Source: Syntrophorhabdaceae bacterium | Lineage (GTDB): Bacteria; Desulfobacterota; Syntrophorhabdia; Syntrophorhabdales; Syntrophorhabdaceae | Direction: 5' to 3' | Length of the DNA: 5,342 nucleotides | Assembly (NCBI GenBank): GCA_026416315.1 | Contig: JAOAFK010000217.1 | Span: 1-5,342 of the forward strand | Shown: positions 1 to 5,342 of the stretch, piece by piece | Layout of the letters: each line of letters opens with the position of its first letter | How positions within the stretch are numbered: the first letter of the stretch is position 1 | Notes under the pieces: generated by a model | Told to the model about the DNA's origin: nothing | Databases searched by the model: none | What the model saw: the letters and a program-made list of their open reading frames with translations, nothing else | Position numbers and translations under genes: made by a program

Positions 1-179
1 GGAAGAAAGCTTACAATGGAGAAAAATATAACGAGATATTTAAAAATTCTGTCTTTTATTATTCTTGTTTTTAATGATGTTTCTTTTTTATTGATTATAT
101 GTTCGCCAATTATCAATGATGAAGGAAAGGGTATTATCTTATGCATATCTGAATCTTCAATTTTTTCTATCGCGTCCAT
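1..179 (-). CDS. pstA: Phosphate ABC transporter permease PstA, N-terminal part (cut by window edge)
   Basis: The first 59 codons of a gene that leaves the window at base 1. By family, PstA is the second membrane subunit of the high-affinity phosphate importer and pairs with PstC. The visible protein has a charged, presumably cytoplasmic N-terminus of about 45 residues. A basic stretch (KDRIFK, residues 42-47) then leads into the start of a hydrophobic segment (LVIFFSIVSFL, 49-59), the usual look of the PstA entry into its first membrane helix. The start is an ATG that shares one base with the pstC stop (TAATG) and has a strong Shine-Dalgarno sequence at 186-192, so translation is probably coupled to pstC. 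The diagnostic permease domain lies outside the window. The name therefore rests mainly on position after pstC and on the N-terminal pattern. The pre-membrane tail looks somewhat long for PstA. Confidence 0.8.
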   Translation of the reverse strand, partial: MDAIEKIEDSDMHKIIPFPSSLIIGEHIINKKETSLKTRIIKDRIFKYLVIFFSIVSFL

Positions 180-1072
180 TATGTTACCTCCTTTGATGCC
201 TCGAGACCTATCTTTTTGATTATATATGTTCCTAATAGATTTACAAAAGTGGTAACGAGAAAAAGGACAAGACCTATGTATATGAGAGATGAGGCAGTGA
301 TACCTGTAGCCTCAGCAAATTCATTGGCTATAACACTTGCCATGGTATTGGCAGGGCTGAATATGCTTTTAGGCAGAAAGTTGCTATTTCCTATGAGCAT
401 GGTGACTGCCATAGTTTCACCTATGGCACGACCGAATGCAAGGAGGATCCCTGCCAATATCCCTGATCTCGCATAGGGAATGATTATATTTTTTATTACC
501 TCAAATCTTGTGGCGCCTAAAGAATACGCAGCCTCTTTTAAATCTGCTGGTATAAGGGATATAACCTCCCTACCAATTGAGGCAGAAAATGGTATGATCA
601 TGATGGCAAGAATCAAAGATGCAGTGAATATCCCCACGCCGTAAGGGGGAGTGCCCAGTGCCTGCTGTAGGTATCTCGTCAAAGGCATAAGGAGAAATAA
701 ACCCCATAGTCCGTAAATTACCGATGGGATACCGGCAAGTACCTCTGTGGAACTCCTTAAAAAATTAGAAAAAACTCCATCTCTGAAATATTCACCGAGA
801 AAAATGGATATGGCAAGGGAAAATGGAATGGAGATAAACAGGGCAATAATGGATGTCATCAGAGTACCATATAAAAAGGGCAGGGCACCGAATTTTTCAA
901 GGGATGGATCCCAGTCTTTGTTTATAAAGAATTTTAAGCCGAATGTTTTAATGGAAGGGATCGAGGCTATCGTAAGTGTTAAGAATATGGCTAAAAGAAG
1001 CACAATTATCGATAGCCCCGATACCAATATGATTCTTGTAAATCTTTTTTCTGATCTATCTATTTTTGTCAT
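179..1072 (-). CDS. pstC: Phosphate ABC transporter permease PstC
   Basis: An inner-membrane channel subunit of the PstSCAB phosphate importer, 297 residues, close to the normal family length. About six hydrophobic segments are visible, near residues 14-35, 68-92, 112-130, 147-165, 203-226 and 262-284. The cytoplasmic EAA loop that contacts the ATPase PstB is at about 179-205 (KEAAYSLGATRFEV...P), with its conserved glycine at 186. The family-typical GRAIGETMAV stretch (214-223) follows. The IPSVIYGLWGL segment (115-125) is also characteristic of PstC. The gene begins 7 bp after the pstS stop and overlaps the pstA start by one base, so it belongs to one transcript with both. No purine-rich ribosome-binding site is visible ahead of its ATG, which suggests re-initiation by ribosomes finishing pstS and lower output than pstS. 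The protein sequence shows no break or missing motif. Confidence 0.96.
   Translation of the reverse strand: MTKIDRSEKRFTRIILVSGLSIIVLLLAIFLTLTIASIPSIKTFGLKFFINKDWDPSLEKFGALPFLYGTLMTSIIALFISIPFSLAISIFLGEYFRDGVFSNFLRSSTEVLAGIPSVIYGLWGLFLLMPLTRYLQQALGTPPYGVGIFTASLILAIMIIPFSASIGREVISLIPADLKEAAYSLGATRFEVIKNIIIPYARSGILAGILLAFGRAIGETMAVTMLIGNSNFLPKSIFSPANTMASVIANEFAEATGITASSLIYIGLVLFLVTTFVNLLGTYIIKKIGLEASKEVT
186..192 (-). promoter_or_regulatory. Shine-Dalgarno sequence of pstA
   Basis: On the minus strand this reads AGGAGGT, ending 6 bases before the pstA ATG at 179. It lies inside the last codons of pstC. It fixes the pstA start at the TAATG junction rather than at the internal ATG 11 codons later. 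Confidence 0.8.
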
Positions 1073-1079
1073 TACAGTG

Positions 1080-2135
1080 CTATTTCAAGATGGGTTTTCC
1101 ATCATAGGTCATGCTTTTTATGATCTTCTGCGCAATGGTGGATGCCTCTTTTGGAAGGGGTGAATACTGAAGGGGCTCCACATATTTCTGTCCATCTGTG
1201 ACCATCCACATAAGGAGCTTTGCAAGGGATTCTGCCCGTTTTTTTGACCTTCCTCCATAATTCTGTTCTTTATAGAAAATAAGCCATGTAAAACCGCTTA
1301 TGGGATAACCATCTTTTGCACTGGTATCTGTAAGGGATACATTTGTATCATCAGGGATTTTTACTTTCGCTGCATTACTTACCGTTTTGGGAGTGGGCTC
1401 AATAAAGACTCCAGATCTGTTTTTAATAGAGGCAAAGGGCATCTGGTTTTGAAGGGCATATAGCAATTCTACATAGCCCACAGCACCTGGTGTCTGTTTT
1501 ATGTAGCCGGCTACACCTGGATTTCCTTTCTGTCCGATAAAACCTTCAGGCCAGTTTAAGGATTTACCTACACCCATCTTTTCCTTCCATTCACTGCTTA
1601 CCTTTGTGAGATACTCGCTGAATATATGTGTAGTTCCGCTTCCATCTGCCCTTCTAACAACAGTAATGGCGAGGTCAGGAAGTTTTACTTCTTTATTGAT
1701 TTCTTGAATTTTTGGGTCATTCCATTTTTTTATTTTTCCAAGAAATATATCCGCAACCACTTCGGGGGTTAATTTCAATTTTGGATTTCCCGGTAGATTG
1801 TATGTAACCACTACTGCTCCAAGGCAAGTAGGTATATGCAATACTGGAGCACCAGCTTCCTGTAATTCCTTTTCTGTCATGAATGCATCTGTACCACCGA
1901 AATCAACGGTCTTTTTAACAAGCTGATTTATTCCTCCACCTGAACCTATACCCTGATAATTAATCTTTATTTTATGCTGCTGGAAATATACATCGAACAT
2001 CTTTGAATAAAGGGGCTGTGGAAATGTCGCACCAGCTCCTATGAGTTCACCTTCTGCTGCATGGACATTTGAAAAACATAATCCCATTGCCAATACGCAC
2101 ATTAAAAAAACAAGACTTTTTACCCATTTAAACAT
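1080..2135 (-). CDS. pstS: Periplasmic phosphate-binding protein PstS
   Basis: Binds phosphate in the periplasm and delivers it to the PstCA channel. The protein is 351 residues. A signal peptide covers about residues 1-26 (basic FKWVK, hydrophobic core, VHA before the cut). Cys20 is not in a lipobox (the residue before it is Leu), so a soluble periplasmic form is expected rather than a lipoprotein. The ligand-site motifs known from E. coli PstS are all present: GAGATFP (33-39), YQGIGSGGG (60-68), DFGGTDA (78-84) and VVRRADGSGTT (159-169). Other family signatures are LGKIKKWNDP (132-141) and PGAVGYVE (216-223). The start has a GGAGGT ribosome-binding site at 2141-2146. The gene is the first of the transporter genes, behind its own Pho box and -10 element, so it is probably strongly induced when phosphate is scarce. 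Confidence 0.97.
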   Translation of the reverse strand: MFKWVKSLVFLMCVLAMGLCFSNVHAAEGELIGAGATFPQPLYSKMFDVYFQQHKIKINYQGIGSGGGINQLVKKTVDFGGTDAFMTEKELQEAGAPVLHIPTCLGAVVVTYNLPGNPKLKLTPEVVADIFLGKIKKWNDPKIQEINKEVKLPDLAITVVRRADGSGTTHIFSEYLTKVSSEWKEKMGVGKSLNWPEGFIGQKGNPGVAGYIKQTPGAVGYVELLYALQNQMPFASIKNRSGVFIEPTPKTVSNAAKVKIPDDTNVSLTDTSAKDGYPISGFTWLIFYKEQNYGGRSKKRAESLAKLLMWMVTDGQKYVEPLQYSPLPKEASTIAQKIIKSMTYDGKPILK

Positions 2136-2140
2136 ACACT

Positions 2141-2146
2141 ACCTCC
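2141..2146 (-). promoter_or_regulatory. Shine-Dalgarno sequence of pstS
   Basis: On the minus strand this reads GGAGGT, 5 bases before the ATG at 2135. It is a strong site, in keeping with the high PstS output needed for a periplasmic binding protein, and contrasts with the missing site ahead of pstC. Confidence 0.8.
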
Positions 2147-2175
2147 ACAAAATTGGATATGTTACATTTGATATG

Positions 2176-2181
2176 ATTTTA
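2176..2181 (-). promoter_or_regulatory. Predicted -10 element of the pstS promoter
   Basis: The minus strand reads TAAAAT, 5 of 6 matches to TATAAT. It begins 15 bases after the first base of the last Pho-box repeat (CTAACA, 2196-2191). In E. coli Pho promoters the PhoB site takes the place of the -35 element and sits at about this distance from the -10. No good -35 hexamer is present, as expected for such an activated promoter. The predicted start of transcription is near 2169, giving a leader of about 34 bases. The placement is inferred from spacing only. Confidence 0.55.
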
Positions 2182-2190
2182 GAACTTTTC

Positions 2191-2229
2191 TGTTAGGATA
2201 AAATTAATTTTCTGTTAATTTTTGGTTAA
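2191..2229 (-). promoter_or_regulatory. Pho box: four 11-bp-phased direct repeats upstream of pstS
   Basis: On the minus strand four hexamers follow each other at exact 11-bp steps: TTAACC (2229-2224), TTAACA (2218-2213), TTAATT (2207-2202) and CTAACA (2196-2191). The first three also share an A-rich run just before them. An 11-bp repeat period is the hallmark of PhoB/PhoP-type binding sites, and TTAACA-like hexamers separated by 5 bp match the known Bacillus PhoP site better than the E. coli CTGTCAT form. The array starts right at the phoR stop codon and ends just ahead of the predicted -10 of pstS. The likely regulator is the PhoB encoded at 3960-4643. The repeat and spacing are seen directly; binding is inferred. 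Confidence 0.75.
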
Positions 2230-2232
2230 TTT

Positions 2233-3963
2233 TTAGCTTTTGATGGGTAATTTTATGATAAATTTTGTGCCTTTACCTAAAACACTCTGAACATCAATTG
2301 TTCCATTATGGAGTAAAACTATATGCTTTACAATGGAAAGCCCTAAACCTGTGCCTCCCAATTTTTTTGAACGGGATTTGTCCACAGTATAGAATCTTTC
2401 AAAGATACGGGGTATTGCGTTTTCAGGAATGCCTATCCCTGTATCCTCAACAGTGATTACAGAGTTTAAATCATCCTGGGCCACAGAAACTGTTATCTTC
2501 CCTTTTTCTGTGTATTTTACAGCATTATCTATGAGATTGATAAGCATCTGCTCAAGCTTGAACGCATCTGCCATGATGGGTTTTATATCTCTCTGAATAT
2601 CCAATATTATATCAAGACCCTTTTCTTTAACCTTTGGCTCGAATATTCTCACTATATTCTCTGTTAGACTAACAAGGTTTATTTCTTCTAACTCAAGTTT
2701 TATACCATCCCTTTCAAGTTCACTTAAGGTCAGTAAGTCATTCACTATATTCATAAGCCTGTTTGTGTGTCTTTTTATTGCCTCAAGGTAATATAGATTT
2801 TTAATATTTTCCTCTTCCTCAAGGGTCTCGAGAAAACCCTTGATGGCAGTTAAAGGTGTTCTTAATTCGTGGGATATATTGGCAATAAACTCCTTTTTAA
2901 TGGTTTCCAATTGTTTAAATTTTGTAATATCGTACAGAATCAAAACTATCTCTTCTGTCTGGGCAAGAAAATTAAAACTGCAGATGTAGTATCTATCTCT
3001 AATTCTAATTTCAGCTATCTTATGTCTCTTCTCTGTCCTTACCTTTTTTATAAGGTCATCGAGTTCAGGGGATCTTAGATATTCCCAGAAATGGCCGCCT
3101 TTTGTTTCTATTGTATCAACGATCTTTTTAAAACTCTCATTGCATAATTTTACAGTGCCATCTTTTCTCACCACAAACAGAGGTTCTTCAATGGATGATA
3201 TGATGGTATTGAATTCTTCCTTTTGATGAGCCAGATTCAAAAAGAGCTTATCCATTTTTATGGCCATATCGTTGAATGTATCTGCCAGATCTTTAAGTTC
3301 ATCATTGGTCTTTAAAAAGACCTGTACATTAAAATTCCCTTGGGAGATCTGTCTTGTTGCCGATACAAGTTCCTCAACAGGTCTTGATATGCCCTTTGAG
3401 ATAAAAAAGCTTATTATGAATGAAATGGTGGCGAGAATAAGGGCAAGCCATAATATTTTAACTTTCAGTTCATTAAGGAGCGCCTCAATATCCTTTAAAA
3501 GGGTGCTGACCCTTAATACAGCTAAAATCTGTGAATCTAAAATTATGGGAACGGCTACATAGAGCATCTTTTCTTCAACGGTTATGCTAAAACGGATAGA
3601 AGTTCCTATCCTGCCAGAGATGGCATCTATAAATTCTGGTCGCATCTTATGGTTTTCCATGGTTTTGGGGTCCTTTTCAGAATCTGCGAGAACCGTTCCA
3701 TCTCTATCAATAACCGTGATGCGTGCATTCGCAATTTGTTTTAAAGATTTTACAAAATAATCAATTTCTTTTATTTTTTTATTTTTAAAAAGATCGACAA
3801 TTTCTGGTCGAATCAAATGGGTTATATTTTTTAAATTATCTGTGAATGTTGAGATATAGTGCTTTTTTATGGAATTGAATGCAATGAAGGGCAAGGATAG
3901 CCCCAAAAGAAATATAATGATTATAAACCCCCCCATGATTTTAGAAAAGATGTTTATTCTCAT
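2233..3963 (-). CDS. phoR: Phosphate-regulon sensor histidine kinase PhoR
   Basis: A membrane kinase of 576 residues that by family autophosphorylates and passes the phosphate to PhoB. Order of parts: membrane helix 1 (about 10-29); an extracytoplasmic region (about 32-165) with a Cache/PAS-like core (ARITVIDRDGTVLADSE, 80-96, and MLYVAVPI, 133-140); helix 2 (about 169-189); HAMP (190-242); PAS (about 248-346); HisKA with the phosphoacceptor His365 in ISHELRTPL; and HATPase with N box (Asn476, Asn480), G1 (DTGIGIP, 507-513), F box (FERF, 521-524) and G2 (GGTGLGL, 536-542). All catalytic boxes are intact. E. coli PhoR lacks the large outer domain; this layout is closer to Bacillus and deltaproteobacterial PhoR. 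The start overlaps the phoB stop (ATGA), behind a modest AGAGGA site, so the two are translationally coupled. The phosphate assignment rests on the pst neighbours. Confidence 0.93.
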   Translation of the reverse strand: MRINIFSKIMGGFIIIIFLLGLSLPFIAFNSIKKHYISTFTDNLKNITHLIRPEIVDLFKNKKIKEIDYFVKSLKQIANARITVIDRDGTVLADSEKDPKTMENHKMRPEFIDAISGRIGTSIRFSITVEEKMLYVAVPIILDSQILAVLRVSTLLKDIEALLNELKVKILWLALILATISFIISFFISKGISRPVEELVSATRQISQGNFNVQVFLKTNDELKDLADTFNDMAIKMDKLFLNLAHQKEEFNTIISSIEEPLFVVRKDGTVKLCNESFKKIVDTIETKGGHFWEYLRSPELDDLIKKVRTEKRHKIAEIRIRDRYYICSFNFLAQTEEIVLILYDITKFKQLETIKKEFIANISHELRTPLTAIKGFLETLEEEENIKNLYYLEAIKRHTNRLMNIVNDLLTLSELERDGIKLELEEINLVSLTENIVRIFEPKVKEKGLDIILDIQRDIKPIMADAFKLEQMLINLIDNAVKYTEKGKITVSVAQDDLNSVITVEDTGIGIPENAIPRIFERFYTVDKSRSKKLGGTGLGLSIVKHIVLLHNGTIDVQSVLGKGTKFIIKLPIKS

Positions 3964-4643
3964 TCCTCTATCTTGTAACCCATGCCCCTTATATTCTTTA
4001 TAAACCTTGCACCCTCTCCGAGTTTTTCCCTCAAGTGTTTTATATGGACATCCACTGTCCTGTCTATGACTATCTTTTCATTACCCCAAAGGTGTTCAAG
4101 GATTGATTCCCTTGAAAACACAAAGCCTTTTTTTGATGCAAGGAGATTTAGTATCTTGAATTCTGTAGATGTTAAATCTATCTTTTTATTGTTTACCATG
4201 ACCTCAAGTTTTTCTGTGTCAATAAAGATTGTCTCTCCTATGTTTATATGGATAGGTTCATCTGTTTTTGTACCGAGTCTTCTTAGAACTGCCTTTACCC
4301 TTGCCACAAGTTCTTTTGGAGAAAACGGTTTTGTGACATAGTCATCGGCACCTAATTCGAGTCCAAGGATTTTTTCAGTTTCTTCTGCCTTTGCTGTGAG
4401 CATTATGATAGGGATGGTTGTATATCTTTTCTGGCTCTTTAATGCCTTGCACACCTCAAATCCATCCATATCAGGGAGCATCAAATCGAGTATTATTAAG
4501 TCAGGCTGCCTTGTCTTTAAGAATCTAAAAAATGATTCAGCATTTTCAAAGCCTTCCACCTGAAAATTTGCCTTTTTAAGGTTTATGGATACAAGCTCTA
4601 CAATGTCAGGTTCATCTTCTATGATGGCTATCAGTTTATTCAT
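3960..4643 (-). CDS. phoB: Phosphate-regulon response regulator PhoB (OmpR/PhoB family)
   Basis: A DNA-binding response regulator of 227 residues, the usual length for PhoB. The receiver domain (about 1-120) has the acidic pair Glu9-Asp10, phosphoacceptor Asp53 in LILDLMLP, Thr83 and Lys105 in VTKPFSP. The winged-helix output domain (about 130-227) shows LTSTEFKIL (157-165), the recognition-helix region VDVHIKHLREKL (197-208) and the wing IRGMGYK (218-224). By family, phosphorylated PhoB binds 11-bp direct repeats and recruits RNA polymerase; the array at 2191-2229 is the obvious target. An upstream in-frame TTG at 4658 would add five residues (MRRRQ), but those codons are the ribosome-binding site itself, so ATG at 4643 is preferred. 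The stop overlaps the phoR start by 4 bp. Promoter evidence upstream is weak. Confidence 0.95.
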   Translation of the reverse strand: MNKLIAIIEDEPDIVELVSINLKKANFQVEGFENAESFFRFLKTRQPDLIILDLMLPDMDGFEVCKALKSQKRYTTIPIIMLTAKAEETEKILGLELGADDYVTKPFSPKELVARVKAVLRRLGTKTDEPIHINIGETIFIDTEKLEVMVNNKKIDLTSTEFKILNLLASKKGFVFSRESILEHLWGNEKIVIDRTVDVHIKHLREKLGEGARFIKNIRGMGYKIEE

Positions 4644-4647
4644 TTGT

Positions 4648-4654
4648 CTCCTTC
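4648..4654 (-). promoter_or_regulatory. Shine-Dalgarno sequence that decides the phoB start
   Basis: The minus strand reads GAAGGAG, 4 bases before the ATG at 4643. An alternative TTG start at 4658 would place this sequence inside the coding region and would have no site of its own, so the shorter protein beginning MNKLIAIIEDE is favoured. Confidence 0.8.
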
Positions 4655-4689
4655 TCAAAAATTTTTTATAGAAGTTAGTTTTAAATGAT

Positions 4690-4695
4690 TTTATA
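4690..4695 (-). promoter_or_regulatory. Tentative -10 element for phoB-phoR
   Basis: The minus strand reads TATAAA (continuing AAT), 5 of 6 matches to TATAAT, about 47 bases before the phoB ATG. No -35 match lies 16-18 bases upstream, and the whole area is AT-rich, so chance matches are likely. Another TATAAA-like run lies closer to the gene, near 4665-4670. Confidence 0.25.
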
Positions 4696-4704
4696 CTAAA
4701 TTCA

Positions 4705-4718
4705 ATAAAAATTTTTAT
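4705..4718. repeat. 14-bp perfect AT palindrome in the divergent region
   Basis: ATAAAAATTTTTAT reads the same on both strands. It sits upstream of the tentative phoB -10. It has no G or C and no loop, so it is not a terminator. It could be an UP-like or bent A-tract element or a dimer site, but chance in AT-rich DNA is a real alternative. Confidence 0.3.
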
Positions 4719-4789
4719 ATTACAGAAAAAAAATGTTACATAGCCTTTAATGATTGAGCTTTCCGCATAAAAATACTGTTATGACCATA

Positions 4790-4818
4790 TTGACAATATC
4801 AATCTGCCTTGTTATTAT
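4790..4818 (+). promoter_or_regulatory. Near-consensus sigma-70 promoter of the hydratase-like gene
   Basis: A perfect -35 hexamer TTGACA (4790-4795) is followed after 17 bases by TATTAT (4813-4818), 5 of 6 matches to TATAAT. Transcription would begin near 4825, giving a leader of about 23 bases before the ATG at 4848. The ideal spacing suggests a strong housekeeping promoter that needs no activator. Confidence 0.75.
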
Positions 4819-4836
4819 TCACATTATTTAAAAAAA

Positions 4837-4842
4837 GGGGGG
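4837..4842 (+). promoter_or_regulatory. Ribosome-binding site of the hydratase-like gene
   Basis: A G-run (GGGGGG, preceded by an A-run) ends 5 bases before the ATG at 4848. It is an imperfect but G-rich Shine-Dalgarno match at the right distance, and it supports the ATG that includes the signal peptide. Confidence 0.55.
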
Positions 4843-4847
4843 TTAAC

Positions 4848-5342
4848 ATGAAACATAAGAGAATCTCAATTGTTTTTCTTGTTTTTTTCTCCATATCTTT
4901 AATGACATTTCAATTATCCAACCTGAATGCCCAGGATTTTGCTATAATGCTTGCTGACAGTTTCTTAAAAAAGACACCGGTTACTGAATATGATACCTCC
5001 ATGACAATGGATGAGGCACTGAAGGTGCAGAAAAGATTTGTTGATATTATTTCTAAAGAATTTGGCCCTCCTGTAGGCTATAAGGCAGGTCTTACAAATC
5101 CTAATGTTCAGAAGGTATTCGGCGTGTCCCATCCTGTTAGGGGGACATTACTTGAGAAGATGTTTTTAAAAAATAATGCAGAGATTGAGGCAAAATTCGG
5201 GATAAGATCCATGTTTGAGGGTGATTTACTTGTAAGGGTTGGCAATGATGCCATCAATGATGCAACGACCCCTGAAGAGGCATTGAAAAACCTCGAGGCA
5301 GTTATACCTTTCATTGAATTACCCGATCTTGTATATGACCCG
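4848..5342 (+). CDS. Exported 2-keto-4-pentenoate hydratase-like protein (MhpD/FAH superfamily), 3' end outside window
   Basis: 165 codons are open to the window edge. Residues 1-28 look like a signal peptide: basic KHKR, a hydrophobic core, then LNA before QD. The rest aligns by eye with 2-keto-4-pentenoate hydratases such as MhpD: a helical N-terminal part (EALKVQKRFVD), VGYKAGLTNPNVQKVFGV (76-93, compare VGRKVGLTHPKVQ in MhpD) and RGTLLEKM (98-105). FEGDLLVRV (123-131) matches the IEAEIALVL strand, whose acidic residues bind the metal, so Glu124 and Asp126 are candidates. IPFIELPD (153-160) supplies a third, Glu157. One position has Asp where MhpD has Glu. Known members hydrate 2-hydroxy-dienoates in the cytosol during aromatic breakdown; an exported one has an unclear substrate. 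Family placement is fairly sure, reaction unknown. The gene is divergent from phoB with its own promoter, and no functional link to phosphate is evident. Confidence 0.75.
   Translation, partial: MKHKRISIVFLVFFSISLMTFQLSNLNAQDFAIMLADSFLKKTPVTEYDTSMTMDEALKVQKRFVDIISKEFGPPVGYKAGLTNPNVQKVFGVSHPVRGTLLEKMFLKNNAEIEAKFGIRSMFEGDLLVRVGNDAINDATTPEEALKNLEAVIPFIELPDLVYDP

Larger units (their letters stand above)
4659..4847. other. Divergent intergenic region between phoB and the hydratase-like gene
   Basis: Very AT-rich, with several A and T tracts. It must carry the promoters for both outward-reading genes. The plus-strand promoter is clear (4790-4818). For phoB only a -10-like TATAAA on the minus strand at 4695-4690 stands out, without a recognisable -35. 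I looked for 11-bp-phased TTAACA or CTGTCAT repeats on both strands and found none that hold up, so direct PhoB autoregulation here is not supported. No small gene or RNA is evident. Confidence 0.6.

Noticed and set aside
747..1163. A 138-codon open frame on the plus strand across pstC and the pstS end
   Set aside because: It lies opposite two clear genes, has no ribosome-binding site or recognisable motif, and its composition follows from the antisense of membrane codons.
2074..2085. PstS as a lipoprotein through Cys20
   Set aside because: The residues before the cysteine are Met-Gly-Leu; a lipobox needs Gly, Ala or Ser directly before Cys. VHA at 24-26 is a good signal peptidase I site.
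3982..4341. A 119-codon plus-strand open frame opposite phoB
   Set aside because: It is antisense to the conserved receiver and winged-helix domains of PhoB and shows no family motif.
4644..4658. A longer PhoB starting at TTG 4658
   Set aside because: The extra codons are the Shine-Dalgarno sequence for the ATG at 4643, and the shorter form matches the usual PhoB N-terminus.
4705..4718. The AT palindrome as a transcription terminator
   Set aside because: It has no GC stem and lies between two divergent starts, where no terminator is expected.
4776..4795. A possible E. coli-style Pho box (CTGTTAT...) near the plus-strand promoter
   Set aside because: The second half does not repeat the hexamer at 11 bp, so only one half-site matches, which is expected by chance.
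5108..5314. A 68-codon minus-strand open frame opposite the hydratase-like gene
   Set aside because: The plus-strand frame has a promoter, ribosome-binding site, signal peptide and family motifs; the opposite frame has none.

Overview
The window holds a phosphate-starvation locus from a low-GC, AT-rich Gram-negative bacterium. It is read on the minus strand in the order phoB, phoR, pstS, pstC, pstA, and pstA runs off the left edge. A divergent plus-strand gene at the right end runs off the right edge. A periplasmic-type PstS with a signal peptidase I leader and no lipobox points to a Gram-negative cell. Frequent ATA and AGA/AGG codons, an AT-rich regulatory region and the PhoR architecture would fit a Deltaproteobacteria- or Nitrospirota-like lineage. 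That placement is inference only.

Layout from right to left on the minus strand: phoB (start chosen at 4643, not the longer TTG start at 4658) overlaps phoR by 4 bp (ATGA). PhoR is a membrane sensor kinase with an extracytoplasmic domain, HAMP, PAS, HisKA and HATPase. Next is a 97-bp gap holding a phased array of four 11-bp direct repeats that reads as a Pho box, followed by a -10 element and a strong Shine-Dalgarno sequence for pstS. The pstS gene (phosphate-binding protein) is followed after 7 bp by pstC (permease). The pstC stop overlaps the pstA start in a TAATG junction with a strong Shine-Dalgarno sequence. pstB and phoU would be expected beyond the left edge but are not seen.

The genes form one circuit: PhoR senses phosphate status, probably together with the Pst transporter, and phosphorylates PhoB. 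Phospho-PhoB would bind the array in front of pstS and raise expression of the high-affinity transporter. No comparable array is visible upstream of phoB, so the main phosphate-responsive promoter seems to lie inside the cluster, just after phoR.

The divergent gene starts at 4848 behind a near-consensus sigma-70 promoter (TTGACA, 17 bp, TATTAT). It encodes a protein that resembles 2-keto-4-pentenoate hydratases (MhpD / fumarylacetoacetase C-terminal superfamily) but carries an N-terminal signal peptide. An exported member of a normally cytosolic enzyme family is the least expected item in the window. No RNA genes, insertion sequences, CRISPR arrays or convincing terminators were seen.
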